From contig JAQOTA010000071.1 in assembly GCA_029532415.1 (NCBI GenBank), forward strand, positions 1,922,001 to 1,986,000: a stretch of DNA of 64,000 bases, read 5' to 3'. Shown here piece by piece: positions 30,531-43,348 of this stretch; position 1 is the first letter of the stretch, and each line of letters starts with the position of its first letter. Under the pieces are notes generated by a model, which saw nothing but the letters and a program-made list of their open reading frames with translations, had not been told where the DNA came from and searched no databases. This stretch comes from Marasmius tenuissimus (taxonomy: Eukaryota; Basidiomycota; Agaricomycetes; Agaricales; Marasmiaceae). The translations under genes were made by a program, and so were the position numbers.

Positions 30531-31738
30531 TCAAATTCGATTCACAAATCTATCTCGCGCCTTTTGGTTACGTCTAATATCTTCATCCTTAAGTTTAGAC
30601 GTGAGGGCTGAGTAGATCTCTTTCGCGTACTTTTCTCCTTCCTGTTGTACTCTTTTAGCATGTATAAATAACGAGAACTTTGATAGCGGGAATACCTTGA
30701 TCAGCTCCTTCAAGCCTGAGAGTTTGATCTCCCCAGGCCCCAACATCCTCATCCCTTGTAATGTAGTTTGATTGGGTGACAGAAACGAGAACATCAAGAG
30801 CACTCGTATTGATGTAGACGCTTCCTCTTGCGGTGATGCATCCAAAAAGTGTGTCGGAAGAACCTATCGAGTATTGAATGAGTTGAAACCTTAACGCCTG
30901 TCGCGCAGAATCACGTACCATATTCATCGAAACACAGACTGGCCACCGATCTCGTCCCTCGAGCACTTCGCCCTCATCCCAATAATCGGGGAGCTCGAAG
31001 TCAATAGCACCGGCGATCTTTCTCGTGTCAAAACCGCTAGAAGTGTCTTCATCGACATCCATATCGCCGGCGCCCCCACTCGCGTTTTTCGCGGTCGTTA
31101 CCGACTTCTTCGCTTTGTACTCGATACTCCTTGTTCGGGGACTTTTGTATCCCATAAAGCCGCACGAGCGGCCATGAACAGCGCGTCGTAAACACTTCCA
31201 GCATCAGCGAGGATGACGATGTCAAGACTGAGTAGCCAGAACTTTTTCCGAGGGAGAATGCCCAGATTAGATGGATGTAGAGACGGATGTGAGAGAGTTT
31301 GGTTTATAACGTCGGTATAGTCGTGTTGAAGATCATCCAGGGCTCCGGAAGACAGATTGGGATAGGCAGAAGGTGAGCTGTTCTTCACATCGCTTTAGTT
31401 CGCGACAGGAAAAAAAATCAGTCCGCGTAGGATGAAACGAACCAAGAAACATTGCATATTATTCTTCCACCATCAACACCGCCTGTGCCTTCTTCCACGT
31501 TCTCAACCTCGAGCTTGACCGCTGCCAGAACCTCTGTACCTCCACTGCCGTCGTGAGGATTGCGCCCGATGTTCAAACGGGCACTTCCATTGGCCAATGG
31601 TGCGACGCCTGTTTCCAATGCTATGGCACGGAAATCGTGCAGAGAGCGTCCATCTGATCTGCTGGGAGGATTTGCGAGGATCCCAGCCTGAATGTACGAT
31701 TTTTCTGCTTTCGATACGGAGGTCGAGGTCAAAGCCAT
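30531..31738 (-). CDS. RRP42: Exosome complex component RRP42
   Basis: RNase PH-fold subunit of the exosome core ring, acting in nuclear and cytoplasmic 3'-5' RNA processing; in eukaryotes the ring subunits are structural. It starts MALTSTSVSKAEKSYIQAG at 31738. Typical RRP42 segments follow: RSDGRSLHDFRAIALETGV, NGSARLNIG, EVLAAVKLEV, PRKKFWLLSLDIVILADAGSVYDALFMAARAALWDT, IDFELPDYWDEG, and a C-terminal helix with LKDEDIRRNQKARDRF. It ends TGA at 30531. About three introns. An acidic Gly/Asp linker (GGAGDMDVDEDTSSG) near 31050 looks like a lineage insert. It shares a 76-bp divergent promoter with the Xaa-Pro peptidase. Confidence 0.9.
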
Positions 31739-31814
31739 GTGCGATGATGGTGGTCACGAGTCAAGAACCTTGCACTCGAACCTCCACCTTCCCTGACTCT
31801 CTGTATCTTCTATC
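31739..31814. promoter_or_regulatory. Short bidirectional promoter, RRP42 and Xaa-Pro peptidase
   Basis: Only 76 bp separate the two start codons (31738 minus, 31815 plus). Both 5' UTRs must be very short or overlapping. No TATA box seen; a pyrimidine stretch lies close to the plus-strand ATG. Confidence 0.55.
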
Positions 31815-33733
31815 ATGGTTTATTCAGGTCAATTTACCATCTTATTGTCTTGAGGCGCTTCTGAACGACATATGAACAGCTAGCAAGCACACTTTGAAGG
31901 TTTTCCAGAAGCTTGTTGAGCTTTTGCCGGTGAATGAACGCGCTAAAGTGAGTGCCTCCTCATAGCCCATTGTATGGCCACTGAATTACAGCCTTCTGTG
32001 TAGCCTCAAGTCATCCTACTTGCAGGTGAAGTGACGCCCTTCAGGAACGACACAGATCGAGAAATAGTATTTCGTCAAGAGTCCAACTTTTACTACATGA
32101 CCGGATGCACAGTACCATCCTCATATTTCCTCGCCACGTACAAAACAGGGACCTCATTCGCACAGACACCCTCCATGGAACTGTTCATACCCGAAGTTTC
32201 CGTCGCGGATCTTATGTGGTCTGTACCACCGCCAACACTCGAGGCAGCAGCGGAGACCCACGATGTCACCCATATCGATCATCCCGCTGCTCTCCCGGAA
32301 GCGATTAAGACCTTGATCAAGGCGTTCCCGGACGCTTTGTTCCATTCACTACCTCGCGGGTCACCTCTCTTCCCCACACTTTCCAAGGAGTACACCGATC
32401 TCGTGACTCTGTCCGACAGCAGGGATTTAGCAATCAGCGACTTGTACTTGCTTCCGGCCATTCATCAAGCCCGACTCATCAAAGACGATGAAGAGGTTGC
32501 ATTGATCAGGCATGCAAATCAAATTAGCTCTCGAGCTCACGAGACTGTAATGAGAGTGCTCGGCAAAGCAGTCAAAGGTGCCATCGAAAAAGGTCCTGGT
32601 GCAGGTGTCGAGCGGCCTCTGCTTCCCGGAGAGTGGCTTATCGAGAAAGAAGCTGAAGCAGAGGCGATATTCGTGGCATCCTGTCGTAGAGAAGGGTATG
32701 TTGAGGCTTCGTAGATGTCAACTAAATCAGTAACTGACCTCTATTCAGCTCTGTTCACCAAGCATACCTCCCAATTGTGGCCGCAGCCAACCGGGCGTCT
32801 ACCCTACACTACTGCTGTAACGACCGCGAGTTCTCTTGGGGTCCAGTAAACCCAAATGACCACAAGAACCGGAATGAATTTGCTCACGGCGGCGAAAAGA
32901 AGATCTTGCCTCAGGTCCTCCTCATCGATGCTGGTTGCGAGTGGAACTGCTACGCCTCCGATATCACGCGAACGATGCCTGTCGGTAACGGAGGCAAGTT
33001 CACTCCAGAAGCCAAAGCAATCTATGAGTTAGTCCTTGAGATGCAAAAGGTATGTCATTCTCCTTGTTTCTGTATATCTCCGCTCACTCACGGCAAATAG
33101 CTTTCATTTGACATCATACGTCCAGATCTTCATTGGGATGCGGTCCAGCTCCTCTGTCATCGAACTCTTGTGAAGGGCTTCCAACGCCTTGGGATTTTCA
33201 AATCCGACGAAAGCTCGTCGACTGCTCCGGCTACAACAAGCCGTGAGCACGATGAGGAGACTATCCTCGCGTCAGGTATCAGCTCCGCGTTCTTCCCCCA
33301 CGGTCTTGGCCACAGCTTGGGAATGGATGTCCATGACGTTCCGAGCGCCAGTAAACCAGTCGTCAACAACACGATTGGCAAAGGTATATCACTCGGACAC
33401 GAAAGTTTCTACACATACTTGAGGCTGAGGTTACCGTTGGAGAAAGGAATGGTTGTGGTACGTGTCCATGGTTTCCGTTCCTCTTTGACAGACCACTGAT
33501 CGCTTGGGTTATCTCAACAGACTGTTGAACCGGGCATCTACTTTTCACCACACTTGCTTGCACCAATACGCGATTCAAAACATATCAACCAAGATATTCT
33601 AAAGAGGTACGAGAGCGTCGGGGGTGTCAGAATTGAGGACGTCGTCCTCATCACCGATAATGGTTATGAAAACTTGACGACCGTGAGGAGCGATGTTGAT
33701 TGGGTTGAAGGGGTTTGTTCTGGAGAACTGTGA
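31815..33733 (+). CDS. Xaa-Pro aminopeptidase/dipeptidase (M24B)
   Basis: Metalloprotease that removes residues next to proline from peptides. The start [21 protein letters not shown] is read across a first intron beginning 14 nt after the ATG at 31815. The N-terminal domain has [11 protein letters not shown] (about residue 55), typical of aminopeptidase P and prolidase. The pita-bread domain has all metal ligands: [16 protein letters not shown] (two Asp), [13 protein letters not shown] (His), TVEPGIYF (Glu) and [11 protein letters not shown] (Glu). It ends TGA at 33733; about seven exons, around 510 aa. No signal peptide, so probably cytosolic or mitochondrial. Confidence 0.92.
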
Positions 33734-33959
33734 GTCTTGAAACCAAAAGTCGCAAATGGTACTGTATAATATCTGTACGATTTTGTAAAACGGAAGGATC
33801 TCGAACGGCTGTGGCATGTCGGATTTGTATGGACATATCAAATTCCGAAATTTCCGATCTGCCTATTTATCTGCCGGTTGGCCTGATTTTGAAAGATAAT
33901 ATTGATTATGGTCGTTCGCTCTCACCCACCTCTCCCTGCTCTTCGACTTCTATTCAAAT

Positions 33960-35652
33960 ATGGCGCAGCCTGCGACTCAAAAAGCTGTTAGGTGGTACCC
34001 ACCCAAGTACGATATTCGAGTCGAATCGCTACCCATTCCAGAGTTAGTAACGAGATAATCCTCGCGGGTTGAACGAGGGCATTCGACTCACGGTCTTCTC
34101 ATAGAATCCGGGAGCCTAACGATGCTATAATCAAAGTCAAGGTGCGCTCAAAAAGTTCAGCAAATGCGAAGAACGAGCTCATGTTCCTCCAAGCTGGCAG
34201 GTTTATGCGGTACGGAGAGGGAACTCGACGTCTTTGCTTCTCCAATTGTTAATACTCGTACTTTAAACAGGCAGCGACCTCCATACGTATCGAGGCCATG
34301 AAGGAGAGGACCTAGCTCCGTATGTGACAGCTCCAGTCTCACACGATCACATACGGCTTATCTCGAGGCCAGACACATTTGTGGACACGAATTTGTTGGG
34401 GAAGTAGTCAAACTAGGATCAAGCTTCGGACAAAGCGCAGAGGGCAGGCCTGGTTTATACGCCACTTTGAAAACGGGAGACAAGGTCGTTTCACCTTTCA
34501 CGACTAATTGCGGAGAGTGCCGGTGAGATGTCCTTCGATTGCTCGTTCCTGATCTCCTTCGCTCATTTTGTGTCTTTCTTCAAGTGCATGCCGCCTCGGT
34601 TTCACCTGCCGGTGCCCCAGAGGTCTCCTGTTTGGATGCCCAGCTCTCGATGGTGCTCAAGCGCAATACGTACGCGTACCCAACGCAGGAGGCACGCTTT
34701 ACAACCTGAGTGATCCGCAATCGTGGTCAAATTTGCTACCAAACGTGAATATCGCGGAGGCTCTCAGTTCAATTTCCGATAGCTCCCTGCTGCTGCTTGG
34801 TGACATACTTCCCACCGGTCTATTCGCAGCCGTCCAAGCGCTGAATCATCCCAAATTGGCGCCTATGCTGACGGGAGTTGCTTGGCCCCCTCGTGAGAGG
34901 AGTGCCACATCGATTTCTGGTAATATCCTCTCAGAAGACCGACATCTAACTTTCGCTGTCGTCGGCCTTGGACCTGTCGGGATCTGCGCTTGTGTAGCGC
35001 TACTCGACCAACTGGCTGCTGGTTCCCTCCCTTATCGAATCGTCGCAGTCGACCCACTTGCCTCTCGGAGAGAGAAGATGGAGAAAATATACGCCCAAAT
35101 CTCGAACCAAGGCAAAGGCGAATTTGTCGTTCGCTCCATTGAGGATGCAAAGGCGACACTGAAGGAATGGACCTCCGGAAGTGGCTGTAACGCTGTATTG
35201 GAGGTACGCACGCACAAGTCTCGGCAAAGTACGAGAGCTTAACAGATTTCAACAGGTCGTTGGCAATCCCAGCGCACTGACTCTGTCGTACGATCTCGTC
35301 CAACCATTCGGAGTCATCTCTTCTGTCGGAGTACACGGCAAACCTCAGCTACCGTTCACTGGTGGTAATGCTTACGACAAGAACGTCTCTTTCGACTTTG
35401 GTAGATGCCCAGCTCGAGCCATGTTCCCCATGGCGTTCGAACTCCTCGGTAAGATATCCACACAAAAAATGAACTCTCTCTTGGACTTACTTATCTGGAC
35501 GTGTCACAGTTAAACGTCAAGACGTGTTCGGACAGGTCGGAACGTCTACGAGTCTGATTGATCGTATAGTGTCATTGGATGAAGCGGTAGATATGTACAA
35601 GGCTTTCGATAAAGGGGAGATCGGGAAGGTCATTTTTAGTCCTTGGGAATAG
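33960..35652 (+). CDS. Zinc-dependent alcohol dehydrogenase family protein
   Basis: Medium-chain dehydrogenase/reductase. It starts MAQPATQKAVRWYPPKYDIRV at 33960. Small exons then give LAGLCGSDLHTYRGHEGED and HICGHEFVGEVVKLG (catalytic Zn Cys and His-Glu), a Cys-rich structural-zinc loop (CGECRACRLGFTCRC), and the Rossmann motif VVGLGPVGICA. The last exons read VVGNPSALTLSYDLVQPFGVISSVGVHG, typical of formaldehyde- or threonine-dehydrogenase-like members. It ends TAG at 35652. Six or seven introns, several very close together near 34050-34380. The substrate is unknown. Confidence 0.9.
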
Positions 35653-35750
35653 ATTCCACTCCATACGTCAAGGAACTATACGTCTCCTTGGAATAAACTT
35701 GCTTGGGTTTCAACTGGACGCGTGAAATCTTGCAAGACCGCATTTGGGAT

Positions 35751-38103
35751 TCAAGGTCGTCTTGGGATGAACCTACACTGAAAGGGCAGGGGATGACTAC
35801 GTAGAGCACCCCATTGAGGCAGTAGTTTTGCACGCCAAGACGTCAAACACACCTGATAAATGTCGGAGAGTATTCCACACGTGGTTGTACTTCATTTCCC
35901 TCATTGTCCACCGCTTTCGCGATGGTAAACGTGGAGAGTAGGTGTGCCATAGTGAGGTATGCCGTGTTGAGCGCTAAATATCTTCCCGGACAAACTCTGG
36001 GTTTGTTGTGAGTGAATCGAGGACATATGAAGGTTCGATTGGCAAACCTCAGTCCAAAACCAAACGCAAACAGTTCAGGACTTGGAGGTTTTTGACCGTC
36101 CTGCCTCATGAAGCGGTTTGGATTGAAATCTAATGGATCAGGTCCGTAGAGCGATTCATCATGCAAAGCTGCCCTAAAATTGACGGGTCAGCACACCGTA
36201 CACCAGTCATCGCTACCGAAGGAAGAAGGATCTGTACCAGGCATTACCTACGACTTTAGCCCCTGGAATATGAAGCTCTCCTGTCAGATTGGCAGACCAC
36301 AATGGGTGTACAGCTCGAACACTCACCGGCGGGAATCCGGTAGCCTTGGTATTCATCGTCATATAGGGCTCGGTGATCTAAGGCTGTAGACCTCTGGTCA
36401 GCGCATGTCAGACTGTCACGCTGTCGAGGAGGTATAACCTAGCGGTGTGACAGGATTCCATCGCAGTGTCTCTGCGAGGAGTGCATTGACAAAAGGTAAC
36501 TTCTCCTTGTCGCCATAGTCAGGGAGTCTTTCGGAGCCAACCACGCGGCCGATCTCTTTTTGTGCAAGTAGCTGGTATTCCGGATAGAGAGTCATAGCAA
36601 GAATAAAGGAAAGGATCACTGAGTTGGTCTAGTTCGAAAGGAGAGATTAACTTCTTTCTCCTCTTTTAGGTTTGACGTGACGCACTGTGTCTCCACCAGC
36701 TAACACCAGTCCGTGATTCAGCATCACTGGAGGCTAAGAAACATAGCGGGAACCCACCAATGTAAGCCATACCAGCACAGTTCTTACTGACGTCTTCCAT
36801 CATCCCCGAATCCTCGCTTGAGTTTTGCGAGAACCTCTCCAGCGATTTAGTGGCAAATGAAGGCACAGCTATGCCTTCGTCCTATGAGCAATAATGAGGA
36901 GTAGTTGATTGCCTTGCAGCCACAAAACACCAACCATAGCCTGCTTTACCCAGCCCCATGGCTCATCCCTTATGTCCTCCAGATCTTTCCTCCATATTTT
37001 AGCCCTCCTCTTGAATCCGGCACCAGGAAACCAAGCTTGACAGGAGAAGACGTTTACCAGATCGCCCCCGACGACGAGATAAATGGCATGGCTTACACGG
37101 CACATACTTCAGGAAGGGAAAATAATCAACCCAGAAGGATCCAAAAACCCCTGCTGCTACTACACCCTCTAACATCCTGCCATGCAACTGGATGTAAGGG
37201 TCGTTGTCGGGCTCGGAGAGTGTGTACCCGTAGACTATCTTCAAGAGGATAGACCCGGAGTGGCTATGCGGAAATCGACATTCAGTGATACCAGGACGCC
37301 AGCTTGTTGATCACTTGTGTAACTCACTGTCGAACGTGTTCAAAAAAGTTGTCAGGTGATGTCTTGAGTTTTTGCATCAGCTCGGCTGTCGCAGTTGTTT
37401 GTATATCGTAGTACTGCGGTACGACTCGAGGCTGGAAATACTGGTGGAAAGTTCTTCGATGCAACCTAAATAGATAGCATGAAAGTCAGTTGCCGTGCAT
37501 ATGATAAGGACATAGAAGATCAACTCGACCTCCACTGATCAGAATATCTCATGACTGGAAATTGTGCGTAAAGAGGCAAAAGTGACCTTTGAGTATGCTG
37601 CTAGATGGATGCGCAAAAACTGTGTGCAGACCTGAAATGTTGTAGCCCGCCCTTTCTCATCATCGTCAGCCGATGTGATGCTCGGTAAAGCAGGAAAGTA
37701 GGTAGACGAACCCCATGAGATCGTTGATCATAGGCAGGTCTGTGAGCAAGGTAGCAGCGTAATGACACGAATTGTCGAAGGAACAGTACGTACCTGGCCG
37801 ATCTGGATAGATTCGAGACCTCTTGTCAAGTAGCTCGGTCATCGCCTCGTGCGAATTGAGAACGATAGTATGTCGACCAAAAACACTGTAGTGAAATATT
37901 TCGCCGTACACTTGTGACCATTTGTTGCACATTACCCACGGAGCATCTTGATTCTTAGCGAGATCAAGTAGGTTACCGATCACAGGTAGCCCTTTTGGCC
38001 CTGGGGGTAATGGAAGGTCTCGCTGCCGACCGAAAAGTAGTCGGTAGAGAAGGATACAAGAGAGGATACCTGCCAATGATAAGGTGATGAGGAAGTTCAT
38101 CAT
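35751..38103 (-). CDS. Cytochrome P450 number 2
   Basis: Microsomal class II monooxygenase. Start MMNFLITLSLAGIL at 38103 (membrane anchor) followed by the proline hinge PLPPGPKGLPVIGN. An upstream in-frame ATG at 38169 exists, but it would place 22 residues before the anchor. I-helix AGGDT is split by an intron near 36700; K-helix ETLRWNP; LYGPDPLDFNPNRF; heme loop FGFGLRVCPGRYLA with an intron between LR and V. The last exon, joined over 35780-35850, ends HPLPFQCRFIPRRP at 35751. Many short introns. It is tandem and same-strand with P450 number 3, sharing intron placement at the heme loop, so the two probably arose by duplication. Confidence 0.87.
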
Positions 38104-38309
38104 GAGTTCACTGGAAGGACCGCAGAAGCTCCCCCACTCATAAAGGCTTCCTGGTTCCGATCTTCCCACATTAGAAATGTATTGGTATTGCGAACCAGGC
38201 CAAAGGTGGTAATGACCCTATGATGAGGGTCACGAGTATGATATTGGGTATGCGACGGACGATGCTAAGTCGTCGTTCGGTTAAGCTCAACCAGCCTCGA
38301 GCTCCGCGC

Positions 38310-40612
38310 CTACTCGGCCAACTCTACGATCTTGTCAGACCGTGGAATGAAACGACACATGAAAGGCTGAGGGTGGCTAGAAACACTCCTTAGTGGCGTG
38401 CTAACGAACGACAAGAATGGTAAACATACGTCACTAGCCCATCGGGGTATTCCACCTCAGGTTCTATCTCACTGCCGTCTTCATTCGTTTCTTTCGACAC
38501 GCGAAAAACGGCGAGTAGAGTCACGGCAGCGATCCAAATAGAGTCGAGCGCGAGATGTCTAGCTGGGCAAATGCTGCGAAGAGTCAGCGAGGCTCCTTGG
38601 GAACCAAAGAAATGACACTGACCGCCTGCCGAAACCAAACACGAACTGTGATGGGCCGGGAGAATCGTTCCTCGTAAATCGCTCTGGGTCGAATCTCATG
38701 GGATCGGGATAGAGGCCCTCGTCATGTAAGATGCTCCTGCACTACAGCGTTCCAATCGTAGTTTAGTGCTGTTTTGGGGAAGTAGCTCACCAAATATTCG
38801 GGACAATGGTCGTCCCTGGTGTGCAGGCGGTGAACAAAGAGCCGCGATAGAAATCAGTTAGTAGCACACCTGCAGGTATGAAGTAGCCTTCATGGACCTC
38901 ATCGTTCACACAGGCGTGAGCGAGACCTACAAATGTAAAGCGTTGAGCGAAAGATGAATAGGTGGAAGAGCAAGGAGCAAGGAGTAAGGCTTACCTAAAG
39001 GCGCTGGCGGATAACACCGCAATGTTTCTGTCAGAATAGCCTGGACGAAGGGTAGTTCTGGCTGATCACTAAAATCAGGAAGTCGGGTGCCTCGAGTCAC
39101 TGTGTCGATCTCCGCATGTGCTCGAGCCTGAGCGTCCGGATGTACAACCATCATCAGTATAAACGAAAGAAGTGTCGAAGCCGTCTGTGGTTACAGTCGT
39201 TATCTTCGTGCGATCGTGTTGCATATAGACATTCCTACCGTGTCCGAACCCGCTGCAAACTGTTAGAAGGGGAGCTATGTCCGCGGGTTTGACAGAACAG
39301 CTGCTCACCCGTGTAAGCAATACCAGCACAATTCTTGATTACATCTTCCATCAAAGAGTTCTCGCCGAGAACGACTGAAAACCTGTCAATATTTTGAGTA
39401 GCAAAGGAGGGAGAGGCAGTTCCGGTCGCCTATCGTGCCGAGAAAGGGGGTAAGTGGAAGGACAGATCGTCAATCGTTAAACGAGACTTACTAATGACTG
39501 CTTGACCCAATCCCAAGGGACGTCTCTAACATCTTTCGCAGACGCAGCCCACTCCTTGGCTTTCCGCTTGAACCCAGCGCCTGGGAGCCATGCTACAAGA
39601 AACCGTTTCCTCGTTAAGGGAGAATGTATCACTCGCCAGTCTGAGTTACCCACAAGGAATGTATTTCAAAAGTGGAACATGGTCCACAAGAAAAGAGCCC
39701 GGGTTGACTGTTGCAATAAAACCGGCCATTGCTTTGTCGACGAGGTCAAGGTACGGGTCATCGTCTTCCTTGAGGTTGTACCCGTAAACCAAGCGAAGGA
39801 TGATAGCACCGATGTAGCTAAGAAGACGATGAGGTGAAGCCCAGAATCAAGGTGGAGCGTCAAACAGACTGTTTTGTGAGACGATAGTAGGCTTCCGGAG
39901 ACTTGATGAGTTTTCGCGCAAACGACCTCGCTTCATTCGTCTCCACCGAGCGATAATCTACAGTTGCACGTAGTTGGAAGAACTGGTGGAACGTTCTGCG
40001 GTGGAGCCTAAAAAATTTGTTCAGAACGCTAGCGCGTCAAACACAAAAGCAGATCAAGCTCACCTCCAACGATCGGAGTACCTCATGTCTACGAGAAAGA
40101 AGGTTCGGATATTAGCACTTGGTACGACCTATCAGTACTGCGTCTTACGGCCCAAATCCCAATCAAGTCTAGGCCAGAATGTGTCAAAACATGGTCGATG
40201 CAGTTCAAAAGCTAACGAACTTACCCAACGAGGTCATTTGCCATATACATCGCTGCAAAAATTTAACTATTTGAGCTCAGGTCGAAACCCAAAGGCACAT
40301 ACGGGGCCTATCCGAGAAGTTGGAGGACCTTTTCTCGAGAAGCTCGACAACAGCTTTTTGAGAGTTCAAGATGACAAGAGCACTTCCAAAGACTTCCGTA
40401 TAAACCACTTCGCCATACCGTCGAGCCAAATTATGGTATGACACCCAACGTGGTTCATCTGTGCCAGCCTTGGGATCCCGGAGGTTACCTACAACTGGGA
40501 AACGTTTCGGGCCAGGGGGCAATGGATATCCGCTGCGTCGCTTGTAGAGAATAATCCGGGATATGAGCACAACTAGGGCGAGACCTGTGCAGAGGGCTGC
40601 TGGAGAATACAT
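38310..40612 (-). CDS. Cytochrome P450 number 3
   Basis: Same architecture as its downstream neighbour. It starts MYSPAALCTGLALVVLISRI at 40612 with hinge PLPPGPKRFPVVGN. Later: TRGTRLPDFSDQPELPFVQAILTETLRCYPPAPLG (ExxR), RFDPERF, and heme loop FGFGRRICPARHLA, where the usual Gly of CxG is Ala. It ends HPQPFMCRFIPRSD...LAE with TAG at 38310. The stop of this gene and the start of P450 number 2 are 207 bp apart. No break was found in the exons I checked, but the middle exons (39200-40200) were not all verified. The start is 128 bp from a divergent gene. Confidence 0.83.
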
Positions 40613-40740
40613 TAGAAGTCAGAAAAACCATCACGAGATGACACTGAATTCAATGATGGCTTTGACGAACCTTAGCCTACTGACCACGGCCGGACGATGG
40701 CTGTGCCAATCCCTAACTCCTTTTGTTCACAACGACCACC

Positions 40741-42165
40741 ATGGCACATCACAGAAAGTCAAAAGACAAAGGAGTCAGCGCATCGTCATTCTTCGAACTT
40801 GCAGCAGTGGTCGCCAAGCATCCTGTACTTCCAAAAACTGCTCGGGAAAGCACTGCAGTCGTAGGAGGTGTAGCCAAGTCTAAGGTGTGTGTTGAATCAC
40901 CTTCCAGTTACCTTTCGTGTTCACTTATTATCCAAGGATCCAGAAATCAGATACATGGCTACGGGCGAACAAAGGAGTCAAAGAACGGCATGCTCGGGAT
41001 TTGGAACAGGAAACAGTCGATAGGCCAACGTGGGACTCCGCTCGGGCACGGCTAGAAGAAAAGGCTAAGAAGTACGACAAAATCAACAAAGGGAAAACTG
41101 GAGGGTGTACAGAGGCGCAAATTGAGAGCTATCTGGTGGACGTGAGTGCCACAAACGATACTTTGACAGCACGAGGAACTAATCTGGGCCCAGTTCGACT
41201 CGAAACCAGTCAACGATAGATGGGAGTCCGACAGCGAAGACAACGACGAGTCCTTGACCGTACCTAAACCTCCAATGGATGCGGATGTGCGTATTCGATA
41301 AAGTTCACTTCATTTCGAAATCTCAACCATGAAATTGTAGGACGAAATAGTCGAATACATCGATGACCTTGGCCGTTCGCGTTTTGCACCCCGATCTGAA
41401 GTTCCACGACAATATCTGAAAAATCCAGAAGAGGAGGACTATGATGAGTATGTCCTACTTAGAATGCAGTTTGATCAGCGCTCACAGTCTTCGCTCATAG
41501 GAATATCGTAATACGTGAGGAACATGTTTAGTCTTCAGTCGGGCTATACTAACCTCATTCGTTGACCTTCAGATAATCCCGTGAATCATCACCCTATCTT
41601 CATTCCAGGTGACGAACGAGTTGCAGATATAAAGAAAGCGACAGCCGAATCCGACAAGCCTTTGGAAACCCACTACGATCATTCGCTTGAGAATCGTGCT
41701 CGAGGTGCTGGTTCCTACAACTTCTCAAAGAATGAACAAGAAAGGCTCGCCGAACTTCAGAAACTCAATGCCCGGAGGGATGAGACTATAAGAGCTCGTG
41801 CAGAGGCTGGAGCAATCGACGTCAAACCTGGGGAGGTGGAGGGTTTCGATCCGGAAGCTGGCACGACCCAAAGTAGAGCTAAGGAGAAACGGAAAAGGGA
41901 ACTCGAAGAAAGACGAGCGAAGTTAGAAGCCAACAAGAGGAAGAAAGGGAAGTCTACGAACGATGTATCCCAGGCAAAAACGGAGGATCAGCAACCTGCG
42001 GTGTTCATGGCCTCAGCGAATGATCCATTCGCCGTGCTAGAGGCTGCTTCCTCGGCACAGGCTGCTAGCTCCATTGACAATAAGAGCAAGACAAAGGTCG
42101 TCACTGAAGCCGATGCTTTTCTTGCTGGGCTGGAGAACGAAATGCTCAAGGGAAGGGGCAAGTAA
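40741..42165 (+). CDS. CCDC174-like (DUF4078) nuclear protein
   Basis: Starts MAHHRKSKDKGVSASSFFELAA at 40741. After one intron comes WLRANKGVKERHARDLEQETVDRPTWDSARARLEEKAKKYDKI, the signature of the CCDC174 family, then VEYIDDLGRSRF and a segment VNHHPIFIPGDERVADIKK. The C-terminal half is a highly charged coiled coil (RLAELQKLNARRDETIRARAEAG, KEKRKRELEERRAKLEANKRKKGK) and ends LENEMLKGRGK. In animals the protein is nuclear and linked to mRNA splicing; the role in fungi is not known to me. Five or six exons, all joining in frame. Confidence 0.8.
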
Positions 42166-43348
42166 TCGCGGCGAGCTACGCAACCGCTTTCCCTCGATTT
42201 TCGTGGTCATACCAAGGGCTCCGAACTCTCCCCATCCATCGGTCACCATTCCCACCAACCATGATTCGAACAACAGAACCCATCGGGACTCCTACCGATA
42301 AGAATTGAGATGTGGACCTTCATCAATTGCGTCAGGTACTCTATGAGATTGACGACTGCGGCGACTACATGTTACACATGGACCTATATGGACACTCAGG
42401 TTGCCGGAAGTGTGTGGGGACTGGAGGGACGTTTTGGGTATATGTTTTCGAATCCAGGCCTCGATGGGTTTAAATCGATTCTAATGACATATTGAAATAC
42501 TATACCTGGCCAAGATAAGTCACTTTTGCAGACGCGGTTTCCGCGCTCTACTACTCCCTAAATAAAGTTAATAATCTGATTCTAGAGGGTCAAAAACCCT
42601 TAACCTGAATTTATTGGGTTTTTTAGAGGGATGTAGCTCTTCTCGGGCAATGCCCGAGCTGGACCAGGAAGTGTAACTGGTAAAAGTCACGGCAAGTCAC
42701 GGCGCGGCAGCGCCTAATTTGCCATCACCCTCTCCTCACATTCAAGTCGCGGGCGGTCCACAAGAATTCTTCTGTAAAACCCTTCCATGGCAATGGTTCA
42801 CCACAAAACTTAGGATATTAGAGGAGCTATAGTGAGACTTGAACTTAGTACAGCTTTGCAGACACACCAGTAGGCACAATATATAACTCCTGAAGAAGTC
42901 ACACGTGTGACACAGTCGCGATTTCGTACATTTTGTGTCGTAGAAGAACAACACGACAGAATTTCCCCTGGATACTTCGTAGTCATGATATAGGGTATCA
43001 GATTGAACTTCAAAAAAATTGGCGAGTTGGGAAGGTGAGGGGAAGTGGTATAAAATCGGGCAGTTACTTATCCTGGACGTGAACACATCGTGGCCAGGTA
43101 TAGTACGAGAGATTGGACATATAACGATAAGAAGGGTATCTGAACGATTTTCTCTATACAGTCACCCAGGGCCATCCTTGGACCTTCTTGGACATCGCGA
43201 CGCGTTGTTCAGGAACCATGTCTGCGACGTATGTAAGCAAATGACTTGAGAATGACACCGGGAAAATAATTGCCGGCATAACCGGAAACGACCGCACTGC
43301 TTTATATACCCGAAAAACGGCGCCCACGTCCTCCCCACACTGCGCAGC
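42166..43348. other. Intergenic stretch with small hairpins
   Basis: About 1.2 kb. Contains AGGGTCAAAAACCCT (about 42587-42601) and CGGGCAATGCCCG (about 42635-42647) hairpins, and GTGGTATAAAATC near 43047. A TTTATATACC box near 43301 lies about 45 bp upstream of the CYP63-like ATG and is a reasonable TATA candidate. No gene. Confidence 0.45.

Noticed and set aside
42742..43086. 114-codon Cys/Phe-rich minus-strand frame
   Set aside because: Low-complexity composition, no repeat ends, no domain; likely chance in an AT-rich intergenic region.
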